Of a stretch of DNA of 64,000 nt, positions 1-11,932 are shown in pieces. The stretch is from NCBI RefSeq assembly GCF_027580225.2, contig NC_073352.2:3660501-3724500 (forward strand), given 5' to 3'. Position numbers and translations under genes: made by a program. The notes under the pieces are model-generated. The model saw only the letters and a list, made by a program, of their open reading frames with translations, was not told where the DNA came from and did no database searches. This stretch comes from Misgurnus anguillicaudatus. Its lineage: Eukaryota; Chordata; Actinopteri; Cypriniformes; Cobitidae. Numbering within the stretch: the first letter of the stretch is position 1; every line of letters begins with the position of its first letter.

Positions 1-1037
1 AGAAGAGAGATGCTTCATTTATTGGCATAAATCAGGAGAGGAGAAAAGAGGAGGGTCTTTGGAGAGATTACATGTCAGTCACGTCCACATGTGGCTGTGT
101 GCAAGTGTAGATCTCAGGAGAGACGTTCTGGACATATGTGACTATAGGAAATGCTGCTTTGACATCACTACAGTATGTGCTGGGTTTCCCTGCCTGCACT
201 TATGTTTGTACTAACAGAACTCATATAAACTGGACAATTAATCACACATGCAAGAAATGCGCTGAGGTTGTCTGCATCTCCCCAGGTGAGCACTTACATT
301 AAAGACTACCGCAGGAAACATTGAAAGGAAGCAGAGGATCATGCTGGCTGCTCTTTAAAAATCTCTTGGGAGAGGAGTCGATTCATAAAAAAAGAGTTGT
401 TAATCAAATAAATAACCCAGCATAGTCTGCAGTGCAAAAACCCAGACCAGTGCATGATAGTGGAGTTATAATACTGCTGTTGACCATTTGTACTGGACCT
501 TAAAGGGTCAAAACGAAACAATCTTGACACATTTTTCGTCCATTATGTGCCATATTTCAGGTATTCGGTGAAGATAAAGGTAGGGCAGGACATTTTAATC
601 TACACAGGCTTATTGAAATAACGCACCTCCAAAAACGCTGTCTCCATTTCTGCATAATCTGATATATGTTGCTCCTGGTACTATACACTAGACGCACTGG
701 AGGCATTTGTTTTTTTTCCTGTTTCTTTCAAGGTTACAAAGCAGACAATACTGAAAATTATTGGTGTATATTCTTTAGTTCATGCTTGTGTGACTGTGGC
801 GGATACACGTCTTATGTCGTCACTGTCAGGATTGATCATGTTTTAGTCGGCTGCATTTTATTACAATTACACGACAAAGACGAAGTCGCTTGGGTATGAC
901 CATTAATAAGTACCAAACTACACAAATCTAATTAAAGACAAGCAGGTTTTAATTTGTGTATTTGTCTGCTTCATAACTTTGAAGATTTCCGTGTCCAAAT
1001 TTTGCAGGGATTTTCAAACCTGTCCTGGAGGACCACT
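1..1037. other. Unassigned non-coding DNA
   Basis: No gene, transposon end or tandem repeat is recognisable. The short open frames here have no recognisable motif and AT-rich content, so I treat them as chance. Confidence 0.5.
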
Positions 1038-1230
1038 ACTTACTTAGTCATTTAGCTGACACTTTTATCCAAAGCGACTTACAATTGTTGCTATATATGT
1101 CAGAGGTCGCCTCTGGAGCAACTAGGGGTTAAGTGTCTTGCTCAGGGACACAATGGTATGTCACAGTGGATTTGAACCCGGGTCTCTCACACCAAAGCGT
1201 GTGTCTTATCCACTGCGCCATCACCACCCT
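1038..1230 (-). repeat. tRNA-derived SINE (HE1/V-SINE-like)
   Basis: Read on the minus strand, the copy starts with a tRNA-like head (GGCGCAGTGGATAAG, an A-box region) and a B box (GGGTTCAAATCC, plus-strand 1168-1179). The body then reads GAGCAAGACACTTAACCCC, and the tail GTCGCTTTGGATAAAAG resembles the LINE-derived tails of fish SINEs. This order is known for cyprinid HE1/V-SINE elements; the family name is from general knowledge. The tail end is slightly degraded and I found no clear target duplication. Confidence 0.75.
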
Positions 1231-1286
1231 GCGCCATCATGCTGAAGGTCAAGTTTAGTCATATAATAATCTAATGGTATATATAT

Positions 1287-2340
1287 TAGGGTTGTGACGA
1301 TAGACGATAGTATCGTGTACAGATGATCGTCAGAAATATTGCTAATATTGGGCTTTCATGGCAATGGTTATTATTATCATCATAGTTTCACATTAACATG
1401 CGCATTGCATGCTTTTCCTTACATGAGAGGGTTTGTGGGCTGTACGAAAGTGCTTGTAATGCATGCAGATTTCTTCTCGCACGCATGTGGACTCAATGCG
1501 TGTGTCTAGGACTTTTGCTCAAACCTGAATCCACGCGGCATGGACTCATTCTAGCACATGAACTTGTAATATGTGCGGCTCTGACATTTGCACTAGAGAG
1601 GTTGTTAGGCGCGCAGAGGGTTAAAACCAGCGAGTTTGTTGTTCCCACTCCCTGGCACGCAGGAAATTTAAGAGTGCCTGGACTTAATGATGCGATTAAT
1701 GGCAGTTTTAAGGTTGCGGTCATGATAGTGTTGCCCTTGATTTATTTTTGTCCACCAATTAAAGAGCACCTAGGTCATTGCTAAAAACAATGTTATTTTG
1801 TGTATTTGGTATAATACAATCTGTTCACATGGTTTATGGTTAAAAAACACATAATGTACATTTTTGCTCTGTGTCCCTGAATGGTCAGCTAATCTGAATG
1901 TTGTGATTGGTCTGAATACCTCTGACATCGGCAGGAAATGTGACACTTCTTACCAAATTTGAAAGATTCGGTTGCTAACAGGAGTTAACTTACCGGCTGT
2001 GAGTTAAAGCGGGAGGAATTATAATAATGCCGGTCTTGTCTACATCACCAATCCCAGGAAGTAAACTGTTGCTTACAAAACGTGTGTTTGTTTTAGTCCA
2101 AGAAAAGAGATTAACATTGGAGATGATAACATCTAATACATACTTTCACACCAAAGAAAATGTAAAAACATGAATCAGAAAATAGGTGCTCTTTAAGTGA
2201 CTTGTCATAAATATGTAAAAGTTAACAAATAAATAAATGAGTAAACTAATGCCCTGCCCCCCGATACTATCGTGTATCGATGATCTCACAGACTGACGAT
2301 AGGACAATCTCAAAATGGAGCAGATCGTCCAACAATAATA
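1287..2340. mobile_element. hAT-like remnant, repeat A copy 1
   Basis: The left edge reads TAGGGTTGTGACGATAGACG, a hAT-style terminus. A related CGATACTATCGTGTATCG motif lies near 2264-2281, close to the right edge, which is not well preserved. The interior from about 1770 to 2190 is clearly homologous to segments at 34153-34432, 35177-35402 and 35736-35775, so this is a dispersed repeat. No intact transposase frame is present. The 128-codon frame at 1398-1784 shows no domain I recognise. Superfamily assignment is tentative. Confidence 0.45.
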
Positions 2341-2758
2341 TAATATATATGCTCAGAAATGTACAAAATATCTTCTCTTTTTATTTATTTTATTTTATTT
2401 GCTGTTTACTATTATTACACGGCTCTTTAAAATGCTTGATTCTGATTGGCCAATCACAACATGCCAAGGTATGTTATGCACAAAACTATTAACACACAGT
2501 AACGTGGATGATGACAATCATTTTGACAGGTACAGTTTTTAATTACACACAATTACACACATATGAGGTTATATTTACAAATGATTAAACCAAGTAGTGT
2601 GTTCGTGACATTTGAACATCTTACCTTAAAGCCAAAAGTAAACAGGTTTTTCCTGCGGAAGGTCTGCATTTGTTAAATATGAGCAAATAAAATATTTCAC
2701 ATCAATATTTTATGCTTCTTAACTTACTTATGATGTAAATAGCTGTGTAATAAGCTGG
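2341..2758. other. Unassigned AT-rich DNA
   Basis: AT-rich sequence with no feature that I can name. Confidence 0.4.
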
Positions 2759-2888
2759 ATAATGTACAGGCAGCAGGTTGTTATCGCAAAATAAGCCCCT
2801 TCAGTGTAATGCAAGACCCTTTGAGCTGGGTTCTGATCACACTGTCGGGGTTTATTTCTGCGATAACAACCTGCTGCCTGTACATTAT
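2759..2888. mobile_element. Short fold-back MITE
   Basis: Two nearly perfect inverted arms of about 40 bp face each other: ATAATGTACAGGCAGCAGGT at the left edge and its reverse complement ending at 2888. The arms continue through TTGTTATCGCA to AATAAGCCCC, with a spacer of about 45 bp. It has no coding capacity. A partial relative (GGCAGCAGGTTGTTAT) lies at about 46478-46498, which supports a dispersed family. Superfamily is not assigned. Confidence 0.7.
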
Positions 2889-4373
2889 CACTTACATAAC
2901 CAATAGCGTAATTAACATACTGTAAGCCCAAAACGTTAGAAGTGGAGCTGGATATTGGTCTTTAGGAATTACATGAACGCCCGAATCGTTGAAAATAAGG
3001 GATGTAGGATAAGAAAGTTGAAAGGGCCAGGTTTAGATTTTGGGTTAACAAGAAATCCGAGAGTAAAATCAAGAGGGTGAGTTTGAAGGCTAATGAGAGC
3101 AGAAGAGATGAGAACGTGAGGGACAAACACAAAACAGGAGACATTCACAGCGAGCATGTGTCTGAATACCAAACAGCTTACCCAACTCTCCCTGTGAATG
3201 AAAACATTCCCCTGTCAGCCTTCAGATTGAGCCGAGTTGTTGCCAGGGCAATACTTGCAGAGCCGTTTGCATTTTCACCGGCTAATAGCGTTAACATGAC
3301 TGTGTTTTTTAAATTGACAGAAATATGAGGAATTGAAGGTTCTGCATCAGTTGCTTTTATTCGGCTCGTCAGACTTGGCTGATGAAGGATAAACTTTAAT
3401 GTCTCGTGTGCTGTCATTCTTACACTGTAAATAAAGCTTGTATTTGATGGGATGTGAGAAATAATTTTCTTTCCAAGGACAACAGTGGAAGTCATTTCTT
3501 ATTTCATTTAAACGCTACTGACGAACAGAATTTTACATTACCTTAAGATATCTTTCTTAAGAGGACCTTGAACACAAATGATGATGAATTAATGAAAGTT
3601 TACTGTTCTTTGTGCTTTCAAAAAAGCATTTTCCATCAGATGTATTTTGGTACCTGGAAATGAGATAGATGCAAGCTCCTCACCACATCATGATTCCGAT
3701 TTACCCTTCCGTTATAGACATAGGTGCAAGCCTTTCTTGCCATCTTCTACAATTGCCTTTGTCTGTTGAGAAATAGCCACAGCCAACATTTGTGTTCAGG
3801 TCAAAACAATATGTCTGTAGGCTCAGCTTTAAATCAGTAGTGTCAAATCCAAGACTAAATCTAAGAGGGAGAGTAATAACAAAGAATAACACAACACAAC
3901 CGGGTATAAATGATGGCTTAGATCAGCAAGGTGAAAAAGCTAGACTTTTTCATCAAAAAGTATTTGTGAGCGATCATATAAAAACAACAGGAGTTCTTGG
4001 AACTGTTGAAACTCTGCCATCTTTGGTGGTAAGATTTCCCCAGGGTCAGGCAAGTTTAAAGTAAGAGATAAATGTGTTAAACATGAATTCCCTGTGGGTT
4101 GACAGAAGCTGATTTTAAATAGTCTGCGAGTCTGTAATCTTCGAATGTCATGAATGGGTACTAGACACTTTCTAACTAATGTCTCCACTTGTCAAATGCT
4201 TAAATGATGGCCAATGTCTTGCTGCTGACAAATGCAAAATAAGTATTTCACCGAATGCCAGTTCATAAAAGCCTTCCTTGTAGCAACATTGCTCCACTTA
4301 CAAATTCAGATACGGCTACACCAGCAATATTGCATAATTAAGAAGTTTAGTTTGGGGTGTACGGACACTAAAT
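2889..4373. other. Unassigned non-coding DNA
   Basis: Several short open frames on both strands, none with recognisable domains, start context or splice structure. No repeat end is recognised. Confidence 0.4.
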
Positions 4374-4381
4374 GTTTGGTA

Positions 4382-4834
4382 TAGGAATGCTCCGATCGAT
4401 CGGCCGATAATGCTTGCTATGTTTCTCAATGAATTACGGTGAAATGCCGCTATATCCAAAAGCCAGGAGGCGCTCTCGTGCAGAAACTCAAAATGCGCTG
4501 TAGATGAAGAACAATACACAGGCAGCTGTGATGACACGCAGCTCCATGAAATGGCTGAAGGATATATTTATATTATATATATGGCTGTTCTTCAAACCTT
4601 TTCAGGTATTTTCATGATAATAAAGAATATGTTTAATAATTATGTTTGACGGGTGTTACTTTTTCAAATGCATGTTATAAATGACTCAAACTAACAGTGA
4701 TTTTAGATCGATAAGGACTTACTGATCAAAAGCCGTAGTACATGAAATAGCTGTAATAAGATCAGCTGTCTGATTCAGAATAGTGATCGGCCACGTATTA
4801 TTAGTGGAGATCGGCATTGATCGGAGCATCCCTA
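4382..4834. mobile_element. hAT MITE with 8-bp target duplication
   Basis: The ends are inverted: TAGGAATGCTCCGATC on the left, and GATCGGAGCATCCCTA on the right. The flanks are GTTTGGTA (4374-4381) and GTTTGGTC (4835-4842), a 7-of-8 match. An 8-bp duplication with a TAGGGATGC-type terminus is the hAT hallmark. At 453 bp with no transposase it is non-autonomous. Confidence 0.85.
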
Positions 4835-4842
4835 GTTTGGTC

Positions 4843-5696
4843 TGAAACCCATTTGGTATTACACAGTACTGCAAAGAGTCTTGTGTATGAGATCTTGAGT
4901 TGAATGAACATCATTACTAGGTTTAAAGAGACCGTTCACCAGCAGCTAATGAGGAGAAACGTAGGGAATAAGGGACACTGCTAATGAGAGGAATCGGTTC
5001 TTTAGCAGATGTGACTCAAACCCCAGCCTTTCCCAATGTGCTACCTAGGAGAGCATTTGTCCTTCACATATACTACCTTTTTATTTTATTTTTTGAGCTC
5101 AGGCCAAATTATTGCCATCCCTCTCACTTTTCTTTTACTTCCATTGAATAGGCCAACCATTTTAGGGAGCCAGATGTGAGCGTTTTGATCTTACTGCCTG
5201 AGAAAGATCTGATGGACATTTGGCAATGCTCCGGTGCCAATGTTGGTCACACACTGTAGACTACAGACCTACTTCTCTCCCTAAAGCATCATTAAGACGC
5301 TTAAAGACTGGCCATTATACAGCTGTAATCCCTGGTAATAGATCATCCGGACCAACAGCAGGAAGCATGCCAGATGTAGACAATTTCATAATCTGCATGC
5401 TCCACAGGATGTGCTCAACAACTTTTCCAGCACCTTGAAAACAACTTTGCCTTTGTGGCTTGGGTGCAGTCTCAAGCAATGGATGTCAATGTCACCACTC
5501 TGTGCTTGTAACTATGGAAACAGATGGCCAATTGCCTGGACCTCTAGCGGGAAGATTGGGAAATTCCAGAATCAAACACTACTGGGAAATTAATGTGTAG
5601 ATTTCAGAGAACTTATTGTTAGTTTTTTAAAATGCATGTTTAGTCTTCTATTAAATGAAGAGTTCACTGAAAATAAAAATGACCTCATATTTCACT
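4843..5696. other. Unassigned non-coding DNA
   Basis: Two overlapping open frames of 60-72 codons (5220-5593) have no recognised domain. No repeat termini are seen. Confidence 0.4.
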
Positions 5697-6105
5697 TTAA
5701 CTCTTTCCCCACCAGCATTTTTCATGATTTTCACAAATGTTTAATGCCTTCCAGAAAATGCTCCTTTTTAAATATATAAACATACGTGAATATATGAAAT
5801 AAAAGAACAGACCCTCTGCTTTCAAACAAAAAAATCAGTTTCATCCTACCTTCATGTGTTCTGTTTTTATCACCTCTCAAATATGTGTAAGTTTCATCAA
5901 AAACACCAAATTTTGAGCAAAAAGCTGAGATAATTCCATTTTTGTGAAGGACTTTTGATAGAGATCAGATGCAGAGCGATCTTTAAAACATACATGGACA
6001 TACAGCTGTTCGCCCTAGTTTACTTCCGGTTTTTATAAGTTGCCGAAGATAATAGCGGTATTGCAGATTGACGAGATAACTCATCAATGGCAGGGAAAGA
6101 GTTAA
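5697..6105. mobile_element. Repeat B copy 1 (MITE)
   Basis: The ends are inverted: TTAACTCTTTCCCC on the left, and GGCAGGGAAAGAGTTAA on the right. The interior shares AAAGAACAGACCCTCTGCTT and a region ending in ACGAGATAACTCATCAATGG with copies at 11933-12789 and 52196-54025. No coding capacity. It is likely a non-autonomous DNA transposon family. Confidence 0.7.
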
Positions 6106-6140
6106 TGCCATCCTAAGTGTCTTCATTATGTCTTTTTTAA

Positions 6141-6585
6141 AGGTCCCATTCTTTCTGTGTTTTCGAAGCTTTGATTGTGTTTACAGTGCGCAATATAACA
6201 CTGTAAAATGTGGTATTTTTCACACAATTTACTTATCTGTATACCAGTGTTTTCAATGAAAAACGTAACGAGTTCTGATTGTGTAGTTTGTTTAGTGTGT
6301 TGTAATTTCAATAGCAGCTTAGCTTGCCGTTAGCATAGCAGGCGACTGACGTATTTCTGTGGGTGGAGTTTAGTCAAAAAAACGGTTCTACTGACGTCAT
6401 TAAAGCAGGAAGTAGAGGAAACCGGCCGTTCGCTGTAGTCCTTGAAAGGGGAATTCTGTTAAAGAAAATATATTGCCTGACAGTGAACTTTGAGCTTTAT
6501 CATTTTACAGGTATTATTTATGCTATTATAGCAACACTACACACTAACTAGGGTTTAAAAAATGGGATCAGAAAGAACATGACCT
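6141..6585. mobile_element. Repeat D copy 1 (TTAA-target MITE)
   Basis: Flanked by TTAA at 6137-6140 and 6586-6589. The ends read AGGTCCCATTCTTTC on the left and GAAAGAACATGACCT on the right. Related copies in the opposite orientation lie at 52630-53984 and 62849-63368. A TTAA duplication is typical of piggyBac and Kolobok-type elements; which of these mobilised it cannot be told from the sequence. Confidence 0.75.
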
Positions 6586-6651
6586 TTAAAGCAAAACAAT
6601 AGGTTTGTGGAATAAAGTGATTTGTATTTTGAGCATATTTACTGTAGTGAT

Positions 6652-7321
6652 CTAGCCTGGGTTTCATTTATTCACGCTGCAAGTCTAGCAGTGCAACTAT
6701 GGCCCTTTTTTGCCCTTGAAATAGGGAACCAATCACAGAACGGGGAGGGGGCAGCAAGATGATGAGGACAACGTTTTGTTATTTGTTTTGTTAATGCAGC
6801 CTTAGACAGTGTTCTGAATAGTTTAACGAAAGTTTATTTAAAACAATTTAAACAATTTCATATCCAAGAAGGATGTTTATATATGGCAAGACATGATAGC
6901 CACAGAGTTTTATAGGACCAACCTGCTAGGCATCGTCGTCGACGAAGTCCAATTAACTTATAAATGGTAAGTGGTATTTATTAATATCATATTGTCATTA
7001 TGCCTGTACTGTGGTTGTCACGGTGCCACTAAAATGTGTTTGCTTTTCAATATCAATATACAACTACCGGTTCAGTTGCATAGCTTTCAGCTGTGTGCAC
7101 ACAAACCGATAAAAGTCGTTTACGTTTGAATATATGGTGCTCTACATATGTCATCTGCTATAATTGAAACGATTGACTATGAGCATTTGATAGATATTCG
7201 TAGCGCCCTATAAATGGCTCTGGGCATGCGTAAACCACGCCTTAAATACGAGAAAATGAGCATATGGTTCCCAGACCACGTCTCATTCTCTATGAGACTG
7301 GTCTGGTGTTAGTCAGACTAG
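6652..7321. mobile_element. DNA transposon remnant with 7-bp flanking repeat
   Basis: Identical TAGTGAT sequences flank the element (6645-6651 and 7322-7328). The termini CTAGCCTG and CAGACTAG are short imperfect inverted repeats. The interior is non-coding. Superfamily unknown; the short termini make this call less secure than those with long TIRs. Confidence 0.5.
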
Positions 7322-7328
7322 TAGTGAT

Positions 7329-7752
7329 CAGCACATCATGTTTGTACTTATATTTTTTTTATTATTGACTTTGCTGACTCTACTAACTTCAAACAGGCAA
7401 AGCTACATGAAAAATAGCAGCACACTGGCTGTCGGTAGTTAAGGTGATCATTAGTCCACGGCTCACGTGACTGCGGGTTTCATCGCGATGCAAATTACAG
7501 CTAGTCAGGAGACATGTGAAACCAATGTGTGTACATTTAATCCTAAATACAAAATTGACTTAGTGGGTTAATGACATCCCACAGGAAACCTTTATCTAAC
7601 AAATACTAGTAAATATTTGGGGTTATATATTAATCTTTGGGCGGTCAGATCTAATATGACATCTCTGGTAGATTGACAAAATGATTGATTAATGGTTCAG
7701 TCACTGAGCGTATCATCAGCAAATGCTGCCTGGATTAAAGCACTGTGGCAGT
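7329..7752. other. Unassigned non-coding DNA
   Basis: No recognisable feature. Confidence 0.4.
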
Positions 7753-8798
7753 AGCTGGGTTTTCATCCAAACATGAAGCGAATCTTTTAAAAAATTCACA
7801 AATAAAGTAAAGCTAACAAATGTGAATTAGGTTTGAGCGAATAACGGTGGTTTAAGTAACCTAGTAACCAACAGTAAACAAAACAAGGTTGGTAAAGACA
7901 ACAGCTGTGTCCCAGTTCGAAGGCGGCAACCTTCTAATGCTGTATTCTAAGAACGATTGCGTCACTGCAGCGTGACTGAAGGCTAGTAAAGCCGTCCCAT
8001 TTCGAAGCATGCTTAAAATGAAGCCTCAAAATGCGTCCTTATTTCTTCATGCTGCTAAGAATAGAACAAATGGATCCTTCCCAGCTGAGGCTATCCCAAG
8101 ATTCATTGCGCCACTGTAACGGCTGAATGTACTGGCTGGATATTTTAAAATAAACTATTAAAACCTTTATTAAATAAAAGTGTGTATTTAGCAGAAAAAA
8201 GTTTTTTTGTCACTGCTTTAGTATTATAAGTTATGTTTTGTGTTAATATTATTTTGTTTGTGTTGCGTATTTTTCTAAGGTTGATTAATTTGATATACTG
8301 TTGAATAGTTTAATCTACATCAACGTGTCATATTTTGTAAAATAGAATTAATATTTTCTGATTCCATATTTATTTTAATAAGTCAGAAACGTGTCCGGTG
8401 GGCGCATACAGCAGGTGACGCACATTATGGATCCCCGAAGGCTAGACCGTCTCATTTCAGTCTTCTTTGTGGACTTCGGAGGCTGCACCCTTCAAAGACA
8501 GAGTGCTTGCCTTCTGAAGTCACATCCTTAAGAGGTCACAGCCTTTGAATTGGGACACAGCTTATATCAGCGTAAACAGCTAGCCGTCAGTCCTGTGCGT
8601 TTAATTTTTGCTACGTCAGAATTTATTCGGCAAATGCATTTCCATCTCATATTATTCACATTCACTCTTAAGCGAGCGTAAAAAACGTTTTTGCGCATTA
8701 AGTTTTTATTTTATTTGAATTTTGGCGTTTTCATCACTGGTTTTTGATGCGATACTTAAAAATGCGCATAAAACCATGGTGATGGAAACATGGCCACT
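7753..8798. mobile_element. Outer MITE interrupted by a nested element
   Basis: The left edge AGCTGGGTTTTCATCCA and the right edge CATGGTGATGGAAACATGGCC are imperfect inverted repeats of a common fish type. The middle is taken up by the separate element at 7902-8563, so the original unit was about 380 bp. A possible short related fragment lies near 62450-62560. Confidence 0.5.
7902..8563. mobile_element. MITE nested in the 7753-8798 element
   Basis: Inverted ends CAGCTGTGTCCCAGTTCGAA on the left and TTGAATTGGGACACAGCTT on the right. About 660 bp, with no transposase. A clean target duplication is not visible. The termini resemble hAT-type non-autonomous elements, but this is inference. Confidence 0.65.
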
Positions 8799-9371
8799 GA
8801 CTTTCTGTCTATTGTCATGGGCATAGTGCTAAAAATAGCCTGCTGATTCCAGCCAGTCAAAGCTTACAGAGCAGACAGCTATGACATGGTACAGAAATAT
8901 TAAAATGGTCTGAAAAGTCTGCAATAAAATCTGAGGTCTGAGATCATTTGTGATATTTCAAAATAAAACAGAATCATCCTGCACATGATGCTACATAGTT
9001 TTGTTCAGAGCTGCTTTACATTTGACATAAACTGACTTACATTAACACATTTTGAAGATGCTTTAATCTGAAGCGATTCAATTTATACTTTATTTGTTGG
9101 TCAGTATGTGTGTTTAGGAATTAAAACTTCATGTGCTAGGCACATCATGTTTTCCAAAAAAATAGTAACTTATATTCATTCATATTCATATTCATTCATT
9201 CATTGTTTAATTTGTGCAACAACATTTATATTTATTGTCGTCACATAAATGGTGGAGAGCACAATTTATGTAAGTCTGTCATATTAACCAAAACTATTAA
9301 GCATAATTTAAGAGTTTGTAAAACCCTTTAATGCTGGTTTGTTTACATAATGACACTTTTGTTTTTTTATC
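8799..9371. other. Unassigned non-coding DNA
   Basis: AT-rich DNA with a small ATTCAT-type simple repeat near 9175-9205. Nothing else seen. Confidence 0.4.
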
Positions 9372-10290
9372 AGAGGCATAAGTATTTTATCTGTACTTTA
9401 TCAGAATTTTTATTTGGCAAACTTTTGCTTCACAATATTCCTGTGCATGTACTGTACTACAAGTTGTTGTTTTTTATCTTTACAATTTCAGTACATTGAA
9501 AATATAGTACTTATCAACATTAAGAAAAGTTATTGAGTTTAATTGAGTATAACTTTTAGAAAGCACATTTTTACTGTGAAAGTAATTAAGTACTAAATTT
9601 ATTAAATAGTTAAGCTTTAGTCCAGGGGAAATGAAAATTACCCCATGATTTACTCAACCTAAACACTTTAAAGGTACAAAGCTTTCACTGGGGCAGTACC
9701 CTTTAGAAAAGGTCCTAATATGTACCATATAGGTACAAATATGTATCTTTGAACTGCCGTTACTGTATGTACCTTTGAAGTTCTAATATGCACTCTTTGG
9801 GTACAAAGGCGTACCTTTTTGAAAGGGTACTGTCCCAGTTATAACTTTTGTACCTTTATTTTTGAAAGTGAAGCCATGACCATCTTCTTTCAGTTGAAAA
9901 CAATCAAAATTATATTGAAAAATTTATAACCGTAGTAAACTTCTGACTTTGAAGCCCAAATGTGCATCCGTCCTTCACAGACGTAATCCACATCATTTCT
10001 TCTTTTCCATAAAATGTTATAAATGATAATAACTAGCTTTCGTTGGCAGCCAATGTGATTCGATTTTGTTCGTCTGAAATAAGATGGTCATCTCAGATGG
10101 CTTAAGGGTTAGTAAATCATAGGGTAATTTTCATTATAGACCAAAGTATCCCTTTAAGTATTAAATGAAATGTATTCCATTTAAATTATGAAATGCATTT
10201 AAAAGTATGATATTATGCTTCAGAATTTGGTGAAGTAAAAGAAAAACACTCGGATAAAGTACATCTAGCTGCGTGTTTCATTTAATTGGT
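9372..10290. mobile_element. Old repeat split by a TTAA MITE
   Basis: Flanks with motifs such as CATAAGTATTTTATCTGTAC (left) and GTGAAGTAAAAGAAAAACAC (right) resemble a widespread fish hAT-type repeat, also hinted at near 36170-36370. The middle is occupied by the element at 9614-10153. Weak assignment. Confidence 0.35.
9614..10153. mobile_element. TTAA-flanked MITE with another nested repeat
   Basis: TTAA at 9610-9613 and 10154-10157. ATGAAAATTACCCCATGATT near the left end is inverted to AATCATAGGGTAATTTTCAT near the right end. Inside, at about 9670-9860, is a second inverted pair: AAAGGTACAAAGC with GGGGCAGTACCCTTT on the left, and AAAGGGTACTGTCCC with TTTTGTACCTTT on the right. Both are non-coding. 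Confidence 0.6.
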
Positions 10291-11260
10291 CTGCAGTGCT
10301 AAAAAATATTGCAAAAGCAGAAATAAAAGCCAAACCTGAGAAAATGGCACCATCAGGAGGATATTAGTACACACTTCCAAAATACTTCATCATTCTGAAA
10401 CACTGTAACCTAAAATGCTTGCTTTAAGGCTTAAATGGCTGCATGGGGATTAAATTCTGCAATTGTAATGGGTTTCAATGAGCAATTTGTTGTGTACTCT
10501 GTACTACTTGTAACTATTTTGTGTTCTTGGTTTAAAATAGATTTATAAAAAAAATAATGATTTAATATTAAACTTCCAACAGAAATGTATTCTTTTTGCA
10601 TTATATAAACATCTCATTGCTGTTATGTATTCATATTCACACTGACACCAAGTGCCACCATACTGGAGGTAGTTCTACTAATAAAGGCAATAAAAATAAT
10701 AATCATTATCAATTATTATTAAACATTTAAGTATATCTAATGAAAACATCTCGCACACTATTCCTGTTACTAGACACACAGTGCGGTACTATAACACTGT
10801 AGCTCAAGTCACATGTGCAAATCAAACCAAACAGGAGGAGGGGAAATATAAAAATGTCCAGACAAGATGTTCCTGTTGGATGAAACAAACAGCAGTGACC
10901 CACAGCTCCCATACACAGATTGAGGATAAACATCAAGCGTGAACATACACCGGTGTTGCAGAGAGAGAGAGAGAGAGAAAGAGGGAGCTCAGGGCGGCCA
11001 CAGTGCAATGAAGCAGCAGCCTCAAAACAACACGAACTGCCAACAACATCTGTGCAACAATACAGTCTCAACAACACAGATCACAGTGGCCAGGGGCTGT
11101 CAATCTAAAATAAAATAAAATACTGAAATATTTCTTCTAAATCTTTATCAATCTTTTATGATAACCTGAACTCATACAGCATGTAGTCTTTTGAGCAGAA
11201 TATGTAAGAGGAGCGGCATGATTTGGCCTGGAGCTAAGAACAGATTTTTTTGAAAGTTCC
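10291..11260. other. Unassigned DNA with a GA microsatellite
   Basis: Non-coding. A (GA)n tract of about 26 bp lies at 10960-10986. The frames of 116 and 62 codons that cross it arise from the simple repeat and are not supported as genes. Confidence 0.5.
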
Positions 11261-11614
11261 ACCCCATTCAGACAGCCAGTGACCAGCAGTAGCAGAGCGA
11301 CACGATCTCATTCATTTCAATGGAAACCGGGCGACTTCCGGCGACACGAGCGAAAGTGACCATTGGCGACCATATGGGCGTGTCTAGCGCGATGCAAGAA
11401 AGTTAAGAAAAGTTTTACTTTATGCAAATGTAGAGCGTATTTCGGGAGCGACTACCAATGAGAACGAAGCAGTGGAGTTCACGTCATCCTTCCCTCGTCA
11501 GTTACTGGCATGGATGGTGCTCATTTGTTTATGATAAGCAGATTTAGAAACGCCTCATTGAAAGAGACGGGCGACACACAGCGATAACGTTGCTGTCTGT
11601 CTGAACGAGGGGTT
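11261..11614. mobile_element. MITE with TTCAGACAG termini
   Basis: The left end CCCCATTCAGACAGCCAG and the right end CTGTCTGTCTGAACGAGGGG are imperfect inverted repeats. About 350 bp, non-coding. Target duplication not clear. Confidence 0.55.
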
Positions 11615-11932
11615 AGTGTTGTGGTCTTCTCTAACTACTGCTCCAGCACAACTCAACTGCTCAAGATTACCCAATTTTGAGGGGAATGCAAATAATACAG
11701 ACCAAATTGTACTTGTAAGAATATGTGTAGACAAATGTTGTTCTTAAAACTAATTATTGCACTACGGTTTACAATCAAGTTACCAATGATATTTAAACTT
11801 AACTTTAACATAATGAGTGTTAGCTAGGTAACGTTATAATCGCTAACTACATATAAATATTGGCTTGGGCAAATAGTTTCAATAAAGCACGCTGATGTTT
11901 TTCCTAGTAATTCTGCACAGAGGTTTGTCATA
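11615..11932. other. Unassigned AT-rich DNA
   Basis: No feature seen. Confidence 0.4.

Noticed and set aside
1398..1784. A 128-codon protein gene
   Set aside because: It lies inside the repeat A copy 1 element, the homologous segments of copy 2 do not keep the frame, and it shows no motif.
10727..11108. A 116-codon gene on the minus strand
   Set aside because: It runs through the GA microsatellite (an LSLSLSLSL run) and has no recognisable domain.
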